Assembly (NCBI GenBank): GCA_021787985.1
Contig: JAJYLG010000031.1
Span: 1 to 33,841, forward strand
Length of the DNA stretch: 33,841 nt
Direction of reading: 5' to 3'
DNA from: Chloroflexota bacterium
Lineage (GTDB): Bacteria > Chloroflexota > Dehalococcoidia > DSGV01
Below are positions 14,472-22,312 of the stretch, piece by piece. Positions within the stretch are counted from its first letter, which is position 1; every line of letters begins with the position of its first letter. The notes below the pieces were generated by a model that did no database searches, was not told where the DNA came from, and was given only the letters and a program-made list of their open reading frames with translations. The position numbers and the translations under genes are program-made.

Positions 14472-15661
14472 GCGGGCCGTCGCCTCGAGCCGCCGCCGTG
14501 GCCATCCGGCAGCACGGCGAGACGATCGCGGACGTATCTCGTCTGGTGGGTGACGCGGTCCGCTGGCCTGGCGCCGTGGCGCGGCTGCGGCGCGAGCTGC
14601 CGCCCGAGATGGCGGCGGCGGTCGCTGAGCTGGCGGTGGGCCGGGAGCGGGCAACGCGGCGCTTCGGGGACGCCGACCGCTGGTGGTTCACCCGCGCGCT
14701 CGCCGAGCAGGCGTCGCACCCCGCGTGCGCCGCTCACCGCGCGCGGCGCTTCGCCGCCTGCGCGTCCGCCGCCGACCTGACCTGCGGCGCGGGAGTCGAC
14801 GCGCTCGCCATGGCGGCCGCGGGGACGCGGGTATTCGCCGGCGACCGCGACCCGCTGGCGGTGACGCTCTGCCGGGCAAACGCGAGCCGGCGCGCCGCAA
14901 TGGTGGACGTCGCCGTCGCCGATGCGCTGCACCCGCCGTTGCGCGACCTGCCGGCGGTCTTTCTCGACCCGGCGCGGCGGAGCGGCTGGCGGCGGGGCCG
15001 AGAGCAGGAGTCGCCGACGCTGACGGAGGCCTACGCGCTGGCGGAGGGCGCGCCGGGCGCGTGTGTCAAGGCATCGCCAGCGCTGGCGCGGGCGGAGTGG
15101 CCCGCGGCCGCGGAGGTCGAGCTGGTCTCGGTCGGCGGCGAGCTCAAGGAGTGCGTGCTGTGGTTCGGCGCGCTGCGCTCGGGCGCCAGCCGGCGCGCGA
15201 CCGTGCTGCCGGCGGATGCCACGCTGACCGGTGCGCCAGAGGCGGACGGCGGCGCGGGGCGGACGCCAACATGCCCGCCGGGGCGCGTGCTTTACGAGCC
15301 GGATCCCGCCGTGGTGCGCGCGGGTCTGGTGGAGACGCTGGCGGAGCGGCTTGGCGCGTGGAAGCTCCATCCCCGCGGGGCGCTGCTCTCGGCCGACGCG
15401 CATCTCGCGACGCCCTTCGCGCGCACGTACCGAGTGCTGGCAGCGGTGGCCTGGTCCGCTCGCGGCGGACGGCGCGTGCGCGAAGCGCTCGCCGCGCGGG
15501 ACGCGGGCGAGGTCGTGGTCAAGACGCGCGGCGTCGCGGTCGACGCGGATGCGCTGGCGCGGCGGCTACGCGGGCGCGGCGCGCGCCGGCTGGTGGTGCT
15601 GCTGGCGCACGCGCCGGAGGGCGTGCGGGCGTATGTGCTCGAGCCGCCCGCCGAGGCGTGA
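14468..15661 (+). CDS. THUMP-like-domain class I SAM-dependent methyltransferase-like protein
   Basis: This is a protein of about 397 residues with a Rossmann methyltransferase core. Motif I is DLTCGAGVDALAMA, followed by an acidic second strand (FAGDRDPLAVTLC), the FLDPARR motif characteristic of this family and a C-terminal THUMP-like segment (EVVVKTRGVAVDADALARRLR). Such proteins are common in Actinobacteria and Chloroflexota and are thought to modify RNA, but the target is unknown. The frame is open far upstream over the SDR gene; that part is out-of-frame shadow. TTG 14468 overlaps the SDR stop by 4 nt and suggests coupling; GTG 14498 is an alternative, so the first 10 residues are uncertain. 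It converges on osmC with only 15 bp between the stops. Confidence 0.75.
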   Translation: MSGPSPRAAAVAIRQHGETIADVSRLVGDAVRWPGAVARLRRELPPEMAAAVAELAVGRERATRRFGDADRWWFTRALAEQASHPACAAHRARRFAACASAADLTCGAGVDALAMAAAGTRVFAGDRDPLAVTLCRANASRRAAMVDVAVADALHPPLRDLPAVFLDPARRSGWRRGREQESPTLTEAYALAEGAPGACVKASPALARAEWPAAAEVELVSVGGELKECVLWFGALRSGASRRATVLPADATLTGAPEADGGAGRTPTCPPGRVLYEPDPAVVRAGLVETLAERLGAWKLHPRGALLSADAHLATPFARTYRVLAAVAWSARGGRRVREALAARDAGEVVVKTRGVAVDADALARRLRGRGARRLVVLLAHAPEGVRAYVLEPPAEA

Positions 15662-15676
15662 CGCGCCGCGGGCCGG

Positions 15677-16114
15677 CTACTCCGCCACGAGCGTGTCGAC
15701 GATGTGGGGCTGGTACTTCAGGAGGCGGGCCACCGGGCAGTGGTCGGCGATCTGCATCAGCCGCTGCCGCTGCGCGTCGTCGAGCGGTCCCTCGAGGCGG
15801 ATCTGCCGGCCGATCTTATCGACATAACCGGTTTCGGAGGGCGGGCAGTCGGGACACTCGTCCTGGCGAAGCCGCTGGTGGTTGATGTGGACGCTGACAC
15901 CCTCGAGGGGCCAGCCTTTGCGCTCGGCGTACATGCGCAGGGTCATGGCGGTGCAAGAGCCGAGCGCCCACAGCGCCATCTCGACCGGGCTGGGGCCGAG
16001 GTCCTCACCCTCTCTGCCGACCGGCTCATCGCTGATGCCGCTGTGCGAGCGGGAGCGAGTGAGGGTCGTGTAGCGGTGCCCGGGCAGGAGGTCAGCGTCA
16101 GCTTCCCAGGACAT
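15677..16114 (-). CDS. OsmC/Ohr family protein
   Basis: This 145-residue OsmC-family protein probably reduces organic or fatty-acid hydroperoxides using paired thiols. The two family cysteines are present: C54 in ALGSCTAMTLRMYAERK and C126 in DHCPV. It belongs to the OsmC-like rather than the strict Ohr branch, judging from GPSPVEMALWALGSC. An additional CPDC pair (87 and 90) sits in a loop, a feature of some YhfA-type members that could be a metal or redox site. ATG 16114 has GAGGAG a few bases upstream. It is transcribed alone, converging on the methyltransferase gene. Confidence 0.87.
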   Translation of the reverse strand: MSWEADADLLPGHRYTTLTRSRSHSGISDEPVGREGEDLGPSPVEMALWALGSCTAMTLRMYAERKGWPLEGVSVHINHQRLRQDECPDCPPSETGYVDKIGRQIRLEGPLDDAQRQRLMQIADHCPVARLLKYQPHIVDTLVAE

Positions 16115-16249
16115 GCAATACTCCTCTACATAAGAGCTGAAGCGGCCGCCGCCGCAGCATCATCGTAGCAGCGGCGGCCAGGTGGTCGTACCGTCCAGCG
16201 CCGTTCGCGAGTGGACCGCGGCGGCGGGTGCTCGGCGCCTCCGGTCCGC

Positions 16250-16270
16250 GGCCAGGGACGGTCCAGTGCG
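16250..16270 (+). repeat. 21-bp exact repeat, copy A
   Basis: An identical 21-bp sequence in the same orientation lies at 23968-23988. It contains the 9-bp palindrome GGACGGTCC. The two copies bracket the TetR-to-ligase cluster. It could be an intergenic repeat family, an operator or a boundary scar. Confidence 0.7.
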
Positions 16271-16512
16271 CCCCAGCGCTTTCTGGTTCGCGCGCCCTGA
16301 GGCCTGTGGCGGGAGTGACTCGGCCCCGAGCGTGCCGGACGGCGGCGGCGTGGGCGCGCCAGCACCGGCGCGAGCCCGCGCGGCACAGGCGCGAAGCGGA
16401 CCCTTGCCCCGCTGCCGGTGGCACGATAGCCGCCCCAGCCTGGCGATCCGCGCCAGGCAGACCGCCAGGTCGACATTGGGGAACGTCCGGGCTCCATCAC
16501 CGCAGCCTCCCG

Positions 16513-16574
16513 GTTCGTGATATGGTGCTGTCATCGAACGAGGGTTCGGAAGGGATTCCGCGCTATTGTTCGAT
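16513..16574. promoter_or_regulatory. Possible TetR autoregulatory operator cluster
   Basis: The pentamer GTTCG or its complement occurs four times: 16513-16517, 16535-16539 (as CGAAC), 16544-16548 and 16568-16572. ATCGAAC (16533-16539) and GTTCGAT (16568-16574) form a perfect 7-bp inverted pair, and CGAAC/GTTCG at 16535-16548 form a 5-bp hairpin-like dyad. The cluster lies 60-120 bp before the TetR start, the usual place for self-regulation. Confidence 0.3.
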
Positions 16575-16633
16575 AGTCTGCCCGGTCCGTCCTGGTCTCG
16601 CCGGCGACGCAGCCTGGGCCTCGGTGGTGTCTT

Positions 16634-17242
16634 ATGGTGCAGCGCAAGACGAATCGCCCATTGCGCGACGCTCGGCAGCGGCTAATCCGCGCAAGCGAGA
16701 AGGTCTTCGGCCAACGAGGTTACACTAGCGCGACGATTGCGGAGATCACGCGGCTGGCGGGCACCGGCCTCGGCACGTTCTATGAGTATTTCCCGAGCAA
16801 GGAGAGCCTCTTCGCGCAACTGGTGGAATACATGAGCCACGAAACGCGCGCGTACATCGCCAAGGCCGTGGAAAGGGAGCGCACGCGGCTAGAGAAGGAG
16901 CTCGCGGGGTTCCGGGCGTTCTTCCGTTTCGAGCGGGCGCACATCAACCTGTACCGCATTGTCATGCAAAGTCAGTTCGTGAACGAGGATCTGTATCGCA
17001 CGTACTACAGGCGCCTGGCCGACGGCTACGTTAGCGGCCTTGCCGACGCCCAAGCCCGTGGCGAGGTGGACTCGGGATACGACCCGGAGGCGCTGGCGTG
17101 GATACTCATGGGTGCCGCGCAGTTCTTGGGCATGCGGTACGTGCTATGGGAGCATCGCGAGCCGCCAGCGGCAGCGCAGCTCACACTGTCCACTGTCCTA
17201 GGCCGGATCTTGTCGCGCGCCGAGCAAGGGGCCGAAGGCTAA
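16634..17242 (+). CDS. TetR/AcrR family transcriptional regulator
   Basis: This 202-residue regulator has an N-terminal TetR helix-turn-helix at about 12-58: RLIRASEKVFGQRGYTSATI, then EITRLAGTGLGTFYEYFPSKESLF. The remainder is helical and would form the dimerisation and ligand-binding core; residues about 115-180 resemble the C-terminal domains of regulators that sense acyl-CoA or aromatic ligands, but this is not decisive. It lies directly before, and on the same strand as, the binding-protein and CoA-mutase operon, with a 570-bp gap, so it most likely controls that operon and itself. ATG 16634 is chosen as the start; no strong ribosome-binding site is visible. The ligand may be a CoA ester of the imported acid (inference). 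Confidence 0.85.
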   Translation: MVQRKTNRPLRDARQRLIRASEKVFGQRGYTSATIAEITRLAGTGLGTFYEYFPSKESLFAQLVEYMSHETRAYIAKAVERERTRLEKELAGFRAFFRFERAHINLYRIVMQSQFVNEDLYRTYYRRLADGYVSGLADAQARGEVDSGYDPEALAWILMGAAQFLGMRYVLWEHREPPAAAQLTLSTVLGRILSRAEQGAEG

Positions 17243-17812
17243 GTATCGCCTTTTCGGCCGGCTGGCCGAACGGGGCGCAAGCGCCCGCGTCTGGGCAAGA
17301 CTTCGGCGGCTAGGTGCTCGGCCGTCAACTCGGCGATGAATCCGGCGGCGGCAAGGCGGTAGGCACCCTTGGTGCTCCGGCCGCTGCCATCGCCTCCTGG
17401 CGGATCTTGCCGTCCCGTGCCACGGCGGTCTTCTGTCCTCGGGTGTCAGCTCGTGTCCTTGACAACCATCCTCTCGCAGGCGACCGGCTTTCCACCTGGC
17501 CTCTCACCCGCTCCCGAGCTCGCTTCCGGCCGCCGTCCAAGGCGAGACTTCGGCCCCATCCGGCCGAATGCGCCATCCCGGACCGGCCTCATCGCCTGCC
17601 TGCGCTACCTGCGCCCTGTCTCCGGGCCGCCTGCGCTCGCTCGCCGCTGAGCCTCGGCCACGAGTCGCCACTGGTTTCTCCCGCGGGCGAGCACTCGGAT
17701 TCCGGGTCGCGGCAGTCTGCGGAGAACCCCTGGCGGCCTTGACTTGTCGTCGCCAGGGAAGTAGAAGTAGAGCGGCGAACACTGATTCGGCGCTCATACG
17801 AGGAGGAGAGGC
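17243..17812. other. Long intergenic region before the binding-protein/mutase operon
   Basis: This 570-base stretch has no supported gene. On the minus strand a short frame near 17245-17370 reads AYRLAAAGFIAELTAEHLAA then EVLPRRGRLRPVRPAG; it has no identifiable family and could be a remnant. The last 75 bases carry a good promoter candidate and a strong ribosome-binding site for the binding-protein gene. Confidence 0.5.
17739..17767 (+). promoter_or_regulatory. Sigma-70-like promoter for the binding-protein/mutase operon
   Basis: TTGACT (17739-17744) and TAGAAG (17762-17767) are separated by 17 bp and lie 45-75 bp before ATG 17813. Directly downstream, CGAA and TTCG arms form an imperfect dyad around 17775-17790 that shares the CGAAC core found before the TetR gene, so this may be the regulated promoter. 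Confidence 0.45.
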
Positions 17813-19066
17813 ATGAGCTGCATGAGACCCCTAGTACGACGCGGTTGGCCGTTGCTCGCGATAATCGCGGTCGCCTTGGCGGCTTGCAGGGGCAGTAGCC
17901 AGTCGGCATCCCCACGGTCCACGACGGCGGGCACCGCCACCGCCACCGCGACGGCTACCACAACGGGCGTCAGCTCGAACGAGATCCTGATTGGGTCTTC
18001 CTTCGCCCTCTCAGGTCCAGCGGCGTCTTTTGCGGTTATCACGAAGGCGGAGCAGGCGTACTTCGACTGGGTCAACGCGCAGGGCGGAGTCTATGGCAGG
18101 AAGATCAAGTTCATTGTTCGCGACGATCAGTATAACCCGGCCCAGACGGTTTCCGTGGTGCATCGTTTGGTGACGGAAGACGGGGTGTTCGCCGTCTTCA
18201 GCAGCTTGGGCACCCCCACCGGCCAGGCGGTGCTCGGCTACCTGAACGAACAGAAGGTCCCCTTCGTGTTCGTCGCTTCGGCAGCCTCCCTCTTCAATAA
18301 CCCGCGGGCATACCCGCTGACGTTCGGCTTCGCGCCTACCTACGCCTGGGAAGGGGCGTTTGAGGCTCGCTACTACCTCGACCACCTGGCCGGCAAGAAG
18401 GTCGGCATCCTCTACCAGAACGACGACTTCGGCAAGGAGTACCTCGACAGCTTCCTGAAGGCGGTGGGCAGCGGCGCCCCTATCGTTTCTCAGCAGGGGT
18501 ACGAGGCGACCGCAACCGATGTGGGTTCCCAGATCGCTGCCTTGAGGCAGGCGGGAGCCCAGGTCGTCATCATCTATGCACTCCCCAGTTTCGCGGCCAA
18601 AGCGCTGAAGGATATCCACAACTCGGGCTGGCAGCCGACGATCCTCATGGCGTCCGTCTCCGCTGACCCGCTGGTGATCGGGGCTGTCGGCCCTGCCGCC
18701 TCCAACGGAGTGATCACCATGGGGTACATGCCCCTTGCGTCTGACGGAGCCAACGAAAGCGTCCAGTTTCTCGGCGAGATCTTGGCGAAATACGCGGCGG
18801 GAACCCCCGTCACCAACTGGACGCTCGACGGCTTGGCTCGCGCCGAATTGCTCGTGCACGCTTTGAAGCGAGCGGGTCCTGACCTCACGCGAGCGCGGTT
18901 CATCGACGCGCTTCAATCGATCAAGGATTACAAGTTCGCTCCCCTCGCTCCAGCCACCATCACGAGCAATGACCACACGGCGTTGCACTGCTTGCAACCG
19001 ATGCGCGTAGAGAACGGGCAGTTCTCTTACTTCGGCGCTCAGTATTGTCAATCGCCGGCGCCATGA
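17813..19066 (+). CDS. Branched-chain amino acid/carboxylate ABC transporter substrate-binding lipoprotein
   Basis: This 417-residue extracytoplasmic binding protein belongs to the Leu/Ile/Val-binding (Peripla_BP_6) family. The signal peptide ends in LAAC with the lipidated cysteine at residue 25, followed by a Ser/Thr-rich linker. The mature part starts EILIGSSFALSGPAASFAV and includes GVYGRKIKFIVRDDQYNPAQ, both typical of the family. Family ligands include amino acids, short branched acids, amides and aromatic acids. It has no permease or ATPase genes next to it, but precedes the CoA-mutase operon and may deliver the acid used there, perhaps through the Liv permease encoded at 25.3-28.6 kb. 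ATG 17813 has AGGAGGAGAG directly upstream. Confidence 0.87.
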   Translation: MSCMRPLVRRGWPLLAIIAVALAACRGSSQSASPRSTTAGTATATATATTTGVSSNEILIGSSFALSGPAASFAVITKAEQAYFDWVNAQGGVYGRKIKFIVRDDQYNPAQTVSVVHRLVTEDGVFAVFSSLGTPTGQAVLGYLNEQKVPFVFVASAASLFNNPRAYPLTFGFAPTYAWEGAFEARYYLDHLAGKKVGILYQNDDFGKEYLDSFLKAVGSGAPIVSQQGYEATATDVGSQIAALRQAGAQVVIIYALPSFAAKALKDIHNSGWQPTILMASVSADPLVIGAVGPAASNGVITMGYMPLASDGANESVQFLGEILAKYAAGTPVTNWTLDGLARAELLVHALKRAGPDLTRARFIDALQSIKDYKFAPLAPATITSNDHTALHCLQPMRVENGQFSYFGAQYCQSPAP

Positions 19067-19124
19067 ACCTGGGGCCGTCGTGGGCAGCGGCCCATTAGCG
19101 CATGCGAGCGAAGGAGGACACACG

Positions 19125-20873
19125 ATGGCAGCCGCGGACGATCGCCGGCTTAGAGGCGACGGCAAGACCCAGTCCGGCATCGAGGTCAAGGAAGTTTACG
19201 GTCCCGAGGACGTGGCCCATCTTACGGAAGGGGACATCGGGCAGCCCGGGGTTTACCCGTTCACGAGGGGCTCCTACCCGCGCATGTACCGCGAGAAGCT
19301 GTGGGTCAGCGGCCAGCAGGGTTTGACGAGCTCGACGCCATACATAGAAGAGCGTGGCCTCGACCCAGGCGATTACGTGGAGCAGCTGATCGCGGACGGT
19401 GTGCTCACGTCAGGGACGCGCACCGGTGGCGATTACCACAATCTGGCCACGATCGATCCAGATCATCCGCTTGTGCGCTACGATCTCGGCACGTGCGCCG
19501 GCCCGATGTACTCGTTGTGGCAGATGCTGCACGGACGCAAGCGGTACTATCAGCGGATCATTCAGAGAAGTCTCGACGAAGGTTTTGTGATCGAGTTCGG
19601 GCATCAGGTAGGGCCGGCAGACGTGTGCGAATGGACCATGTATCTTGCCCTGATCGAGATGCTTGACTGGGACAAGACGAAGTTTCGCGGCAACATGGTG
19701 AATGACCCATTGACCTCGCAAATCACGAGCTGTATGAACTACCGGCAGCCACTGGACGTGGCGTTCCGTGTGTCGTGCGATGCCCAGGAGTACGCGTACC
19801 GCAACCTGCCGCTGTATCGGCCTACGAACGGCGGTTGTGCATACGACTTGCGCGAGGCCGGCATCAACACCTTTCAGGAGCTTGCGTTCCGTTTCGCTAA
19901 CTTCATCGAGTATGCGGACGAGATGGTGCGGCGCGGACTCCGCTTCGAGGAGTTTGGCAACCGACCAGCCATGGCCTTTAGTGGAGAGATCGACTTCTTT
20001 GAGACGATATGCAAGCTGCGAGCCGCCCGCCGCATGTGGGCGCGCATTGGCCGCGAGCGGTATGGTGCCGACACGGTGGCGATGAAGTGTCCGCCGGTGA
20101 ATACCAACAGCGCGGGCAGTTCGATGACTCAGCGGCAGCAGATCCTGAACGTGGTCCGCCAGACCGTGGAAACGCTGGCAAGCGTCCTCGGTGGTGTCAA
20201 TGGCATGGAGCTGAAGGCGTACACGGAAGCCGTTAGCCCGCCGACGACGGAGGGACTGGTGGTGAACCAAGGTATCGAGAAGATCATCGCGCAGGAGACG
20301 AACGTTTGTCTGACTGCCGATCCGCTGGGGGGCTCCTACTATGTGGAGTGGCTCACGGACCATATCGAGAGGAAGTCGACGGAGCTACTACAACAGATCC
20401 TGGACCGCGGCGGCATGCGGGCTTGCGTCCGGAGCGGCTGGATTCAGGGCGAGGTCGAACGAGCGGCGCAAGACCGGGCAAGAGAGCTCGAGGAGGGGCG
20501 TAAGATCCGGGTCGGCGACAATGCGTACCAGGAGCTTAACGATTATGAGATCGGACTTCCTCAATTCGAGTTCTCACGGGGAAGGCCAGGTGCCCCTTAC
20601 ACGGAGAAGCAGAGGCGAGATCTTGAGGAATGGGAAGCGTTCAAGGGCTCACGGGATCTGGCCGTGGTGAGCCAGGCGCTGGCCAGTCTGTACGAGGCGA
20701 CCAGGGGTGGCGAAAACGTAGTGCCATGGATGATTGAGGCGTGGAAGGCATTCGCCAGTATCGGCGAGGTGATGGGCGTGATCCGCGAGGCGATGGGCTT
20801 CCCCTATGACCAGTTCGAGCTGGTATCACGTCCAAGCTGGCTCGAGCACTGGAACGGAAGGAGGGGAAGATGA
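19125..20873 (+). CDS. Divergent AdoCbl-dependent acyl-CoA mutase, large (substrate-binding) subunit
   Basis: This 582-residue protein is of the methylmalonyl-CoA mutase large-subunit family, which moves a carbon skeleton branch by radical chemistry. The family core is clear: YPFTRG at 44-49, YDLREAG at 240-246 then FQELAF, KLRAARRMW, NTNSAGSSMTQRQQILN and LTADPLGGSYYVE. By ungapped comparison with the Propionibacterium enzyme, residues equivalent to Tyr89, Arg87, Thr85 and Arg82 are Gln65, Gly63, Val61 and Lys58, and the His244 position is Asp241. The substrate is therefore probably not methylmalonyl-, isobutyryl- or 2-hydroxyisobutyryl-CoA. The cobalamin domain is on a separate gene, as in IcmAB/HcmAB-type enzymes. 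ATG 19125 is chosen for the GAAGGAGG ribosome-binding site. The stop overlaps the next start (ATGA). Confidence 0.82.
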   Translation: MAAADDRRLRGDGKTQSGIEVKEVYGPEDVAHLTEGDIGQPGVYPFTRGSYPRMYREKLWVSGQQGLTSSTPYIEERGLDPGDYVEQLIADGVLTSGTRTGGDYHNLATIDPDHPLVRYDLGTCAGPMYSLWQMLHGRKRYYQRIIQRSLDEGFVIEFGHQVGPADVCEWTMYLALIEMLDWDKTKFRGNMVNDPLTSQITSCMNYRQPLDVAFRVSCDAQEYAYRNLPLYRPTNGGCAYDLREAGINTFQELAFRFANFIEYADEMVRRGLRFEEFGNRPAMAFSGEIDFFETICKLRAARRMWARIGRERYGADTVAMKCPPVNTNSAGSSMTQRQQILNVVRQTVETLASVLGGVNGMELKAYTEAVSPPTTEGLVVNQGIEKIIAQETNVCLTADPLGGSYYVEWLTDHIERKSTELLQQILDRGGMRACVRSGWIQGEVERAAQDRARELEEGRKIRVGDNAYQELNDYEIGLPQFEFSRGRPGAPYTEKQRRDLEEWEAFKGSRDLAVVSQALASLYEATRGGENVVPWMIEAWKAFASIGEVMGVIREAMGFPYDQFELVSRPSWLEHWNGRRGR

Positions 20874-21301
20874 CGTCAGAGCGACCGATTCGGATCGTGT
20901 TGGCGAAGCTGGGGCTGGACGACCACCTGCGCGCCTTGTTCGCGTTGTCGCAAGCGTTTCGGGACGCGGGAATGGAAGTGATCTATCTCGGCGCATATCA
21001 GACCCCCGAGACGGTTGTGGCGACCGCGGAGGTGGAAAACGCTGACGCTGTTGGCCTGAGCTTTCACACCGTGAACTACTTCGGTTGGGTCGAGGAGACG
21101 ATGCGGCTGTGCCGCGAGCGGCTGGGCGACGAAGTGAGCGTGTTCGTCGGAGGCACCATCCCGCGAGAGGACAAGTCGATGCTGGAGAGCGTCGGAGTGC
21201 GAGGCGTTTTCTTCCCCGGTGATTCGCTGGGGCACATTGCCGCGAGTATCGCCCGAGTGGTCGGTGAAACGCGTGGCAAGGCAGAGGCGACGGCGGGGTG
21301 A
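20870..21301 (+). CDS. Cobalamin-binding small subunit of the acyl-CoA mutase
   Basis: This 143-residue B12-binding domain protein carries the coenzyme for the adjacent large subunit. The lower-ligand motif is D17-x-H19-x-x-A22 rather than the usual DxHxxG: the histidine that replaces dimethylbenzimidazole is kept, but the final glycycine position is alanine. The second motif (normally SxL) is S64-F-H66, and the GG pair is at 94-95. Length matches IcmB/HcmB-type small subunits (about 135-140 residues). It overlaps the large-subunit gene by 4 nt and the GTPase gene by 4 nt, with AGGAGGGG before ATG 20870, so the three are translationally coupled. The altered motifs parallel the divergence of the large subunit. 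Confidence 0.82.
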   Translation: MTSERPIRIVLAKLGLDDHLRALFALSQAFRDAGMEVIYLGAYQTPETVVATAEVENADAVGLSFHTVNYFGWVEETMRLCRERLGDEVSVFVGGTIPREDKSMLESVGVRGVFFPGDSLGHIAASIARVVGETRGKAEATAG

Positions 21302-22263
21302 CGAGGATGATGGCTGGCGAAGCCCAAGGCCTGTTTGTGAGGGCCTCGGAGGGTGACAAGCGAGCGTTCGGCCGGCTCCTGACGCGCATCGAGGAGAACC
21401 CCCGGGAGTCGTCGGCGGTGCTGCAGTCGCTGGCGGAGAAGGTGGTCGACCGGCGGGACAGCGGAGTCGTGGGAGTCGTCGGGGCTCCGGGCGTCGGCAA
21501 GAGCACTCTGGTGGGCGCTCTGGTAGGCATGCTTGCCACCGATCATCCGCGGGTGGGCGTGCTGGCCATCGATCCCACCAGTCCCCTTTCAGGGGGTGCT
21601 GTCCTGGGGGACATCGTTCGCATGCAAGCGCACGCTCACCGACCGAACGTGTTCGCGCGGAGCATGGCCACACGCGGGCACCAGGGCGGGCTCTCGCGCT
21701 CCGCCCCCGAAGTGGTCGCTGTGCTCCGCGCGCTCGGACTCGAACCGATAATCGTCGAGACGTCGGGAGCCGGTCAAGCGGACGTGGAAGTACGCGACAT
21801 AGCCGACACCGTGGCGGTTGTGGTTGTGCCTGGATGGGGTGACAGCATCCAGGTGATAAAGGCGGGGCTCCTGGAGATCGCCGACATTTACGTGGTCAAC
21901 AAGGCCGACCAGGAGGGGGCGCTGGCGGCGGCCCGAGACCTGGAACGCATGCTCGCCTACAGCAAGCCGAGGCCAGGATGGGTCCCGAAGGTGGTACAGA
22001 CGGTGGCAGCATCCGGATCCGGGATTCGCGAGCTGTGGGAGCAGATCGTCGCGCACCGGCAGTACCTGGCGTCCACGGGGGCGGGGTACGAGCGGCGACG
22101 TCAGCAGATGGCGACCATTATCAGGCGGATGACGCTGGCCGAACTCGGGCCCACATGGCGAGACGGTACGCTGCTGCGCTTGGCGGATCGGGTGCTCGGA
22201 CGCGAGCTGGACCTTGCTCGGGCAGTGGCAGAGGCGAAAGCGGGCTTAGTGGAAACCGCATAG
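21298..22263 (+). CDS. meaB: MeaB/ArgK-type G3E GTPase, mutase chaperone
   Basis: This 321-residue P-loop GTPase protects and reloads the AdoCbl mutase. Walker A GAPGVGKST is at 62-70, the DPTSPLSGGAVLGDIVRM switch region starts at 92, and the guanine-specificity motif NKAD is at 201-204. The base of switch II reads ETSGAGQAD (154-162) where most MeaB proteins have ETVGVGQSE, so the mutase contact surface may be co-adapted. Its gene lies between the small subunit and the ligase. GTG 21298 overlaps the previous stop (GTGA); ATG 21307 or 21310 are alternatives. In-operon MeaB genes are a standard sign of a functional B12 mutase, which argues against the mutase being a relic. Confidence 0.87.
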   Translation: MTRMMAGEAQGLFVRASEGDKRAFGRLLTRIEENPRESSAVLQSLAEKVVDRRDSGVVGVVGAPGVGKSTLVGALVGMLATDHPRVGVLAIDPTSPLSGGAVLGDIVRMQAHAHRPNVFARSMATRGHQGGLSRSAPEVVAVLRALGLEPIIVETSGAGQADVEVRDIADTVAVVVVPGWGDSIQVIKAGLLEIADIYVVNKADQEGALAAARDLERMLAYSKPRPGWVPKVVQTVAASGSGIRELWEQIVAHRQYLASTGAGYERRRQQMATIIRRMTLAELGPTWRDGTLLRLADRVLGRELDLARAVAEAKAGLVETA

Positions 22264-22312
22264 CGGGGAGTCCAACGACTGGCCTGGTCGCGTGCCAGTG
22301 AGAGGAGGAGTG

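Larger units (their letters stand above)
16115..16633. other. Intergenic region before the TetR regulator
   Basis: The 519 bases between osmC and the TetR gene carry no credible gene; open frames here are low-complexity Ala/Arg/Pro products of high GC. The stretch holds one copy of a 21-bp repeat (16250-16270) and four GTTCG/CGAAC half-sites between 16513 and 16574. Confidence 0.55.

Noticed and set aside
12489-14654. A 721-codon minus-strand open frame
   Set aside because: It is antisense or out of frame to drmC, the TlpA-like gene and the SDR gene; its product is Arg/Pro/Ala-rich with no domain, as expected for shadow frames in GC-rich DNA.
19125-20873. Naming the mutase 2-hydroxyisobutyryl-CoA mutase (HcmA) or methylmalonyl-CoA mutase
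   Set aside because: The operon is similar, but the residues that define those specificities are not present, so a specific name would be unsupported.
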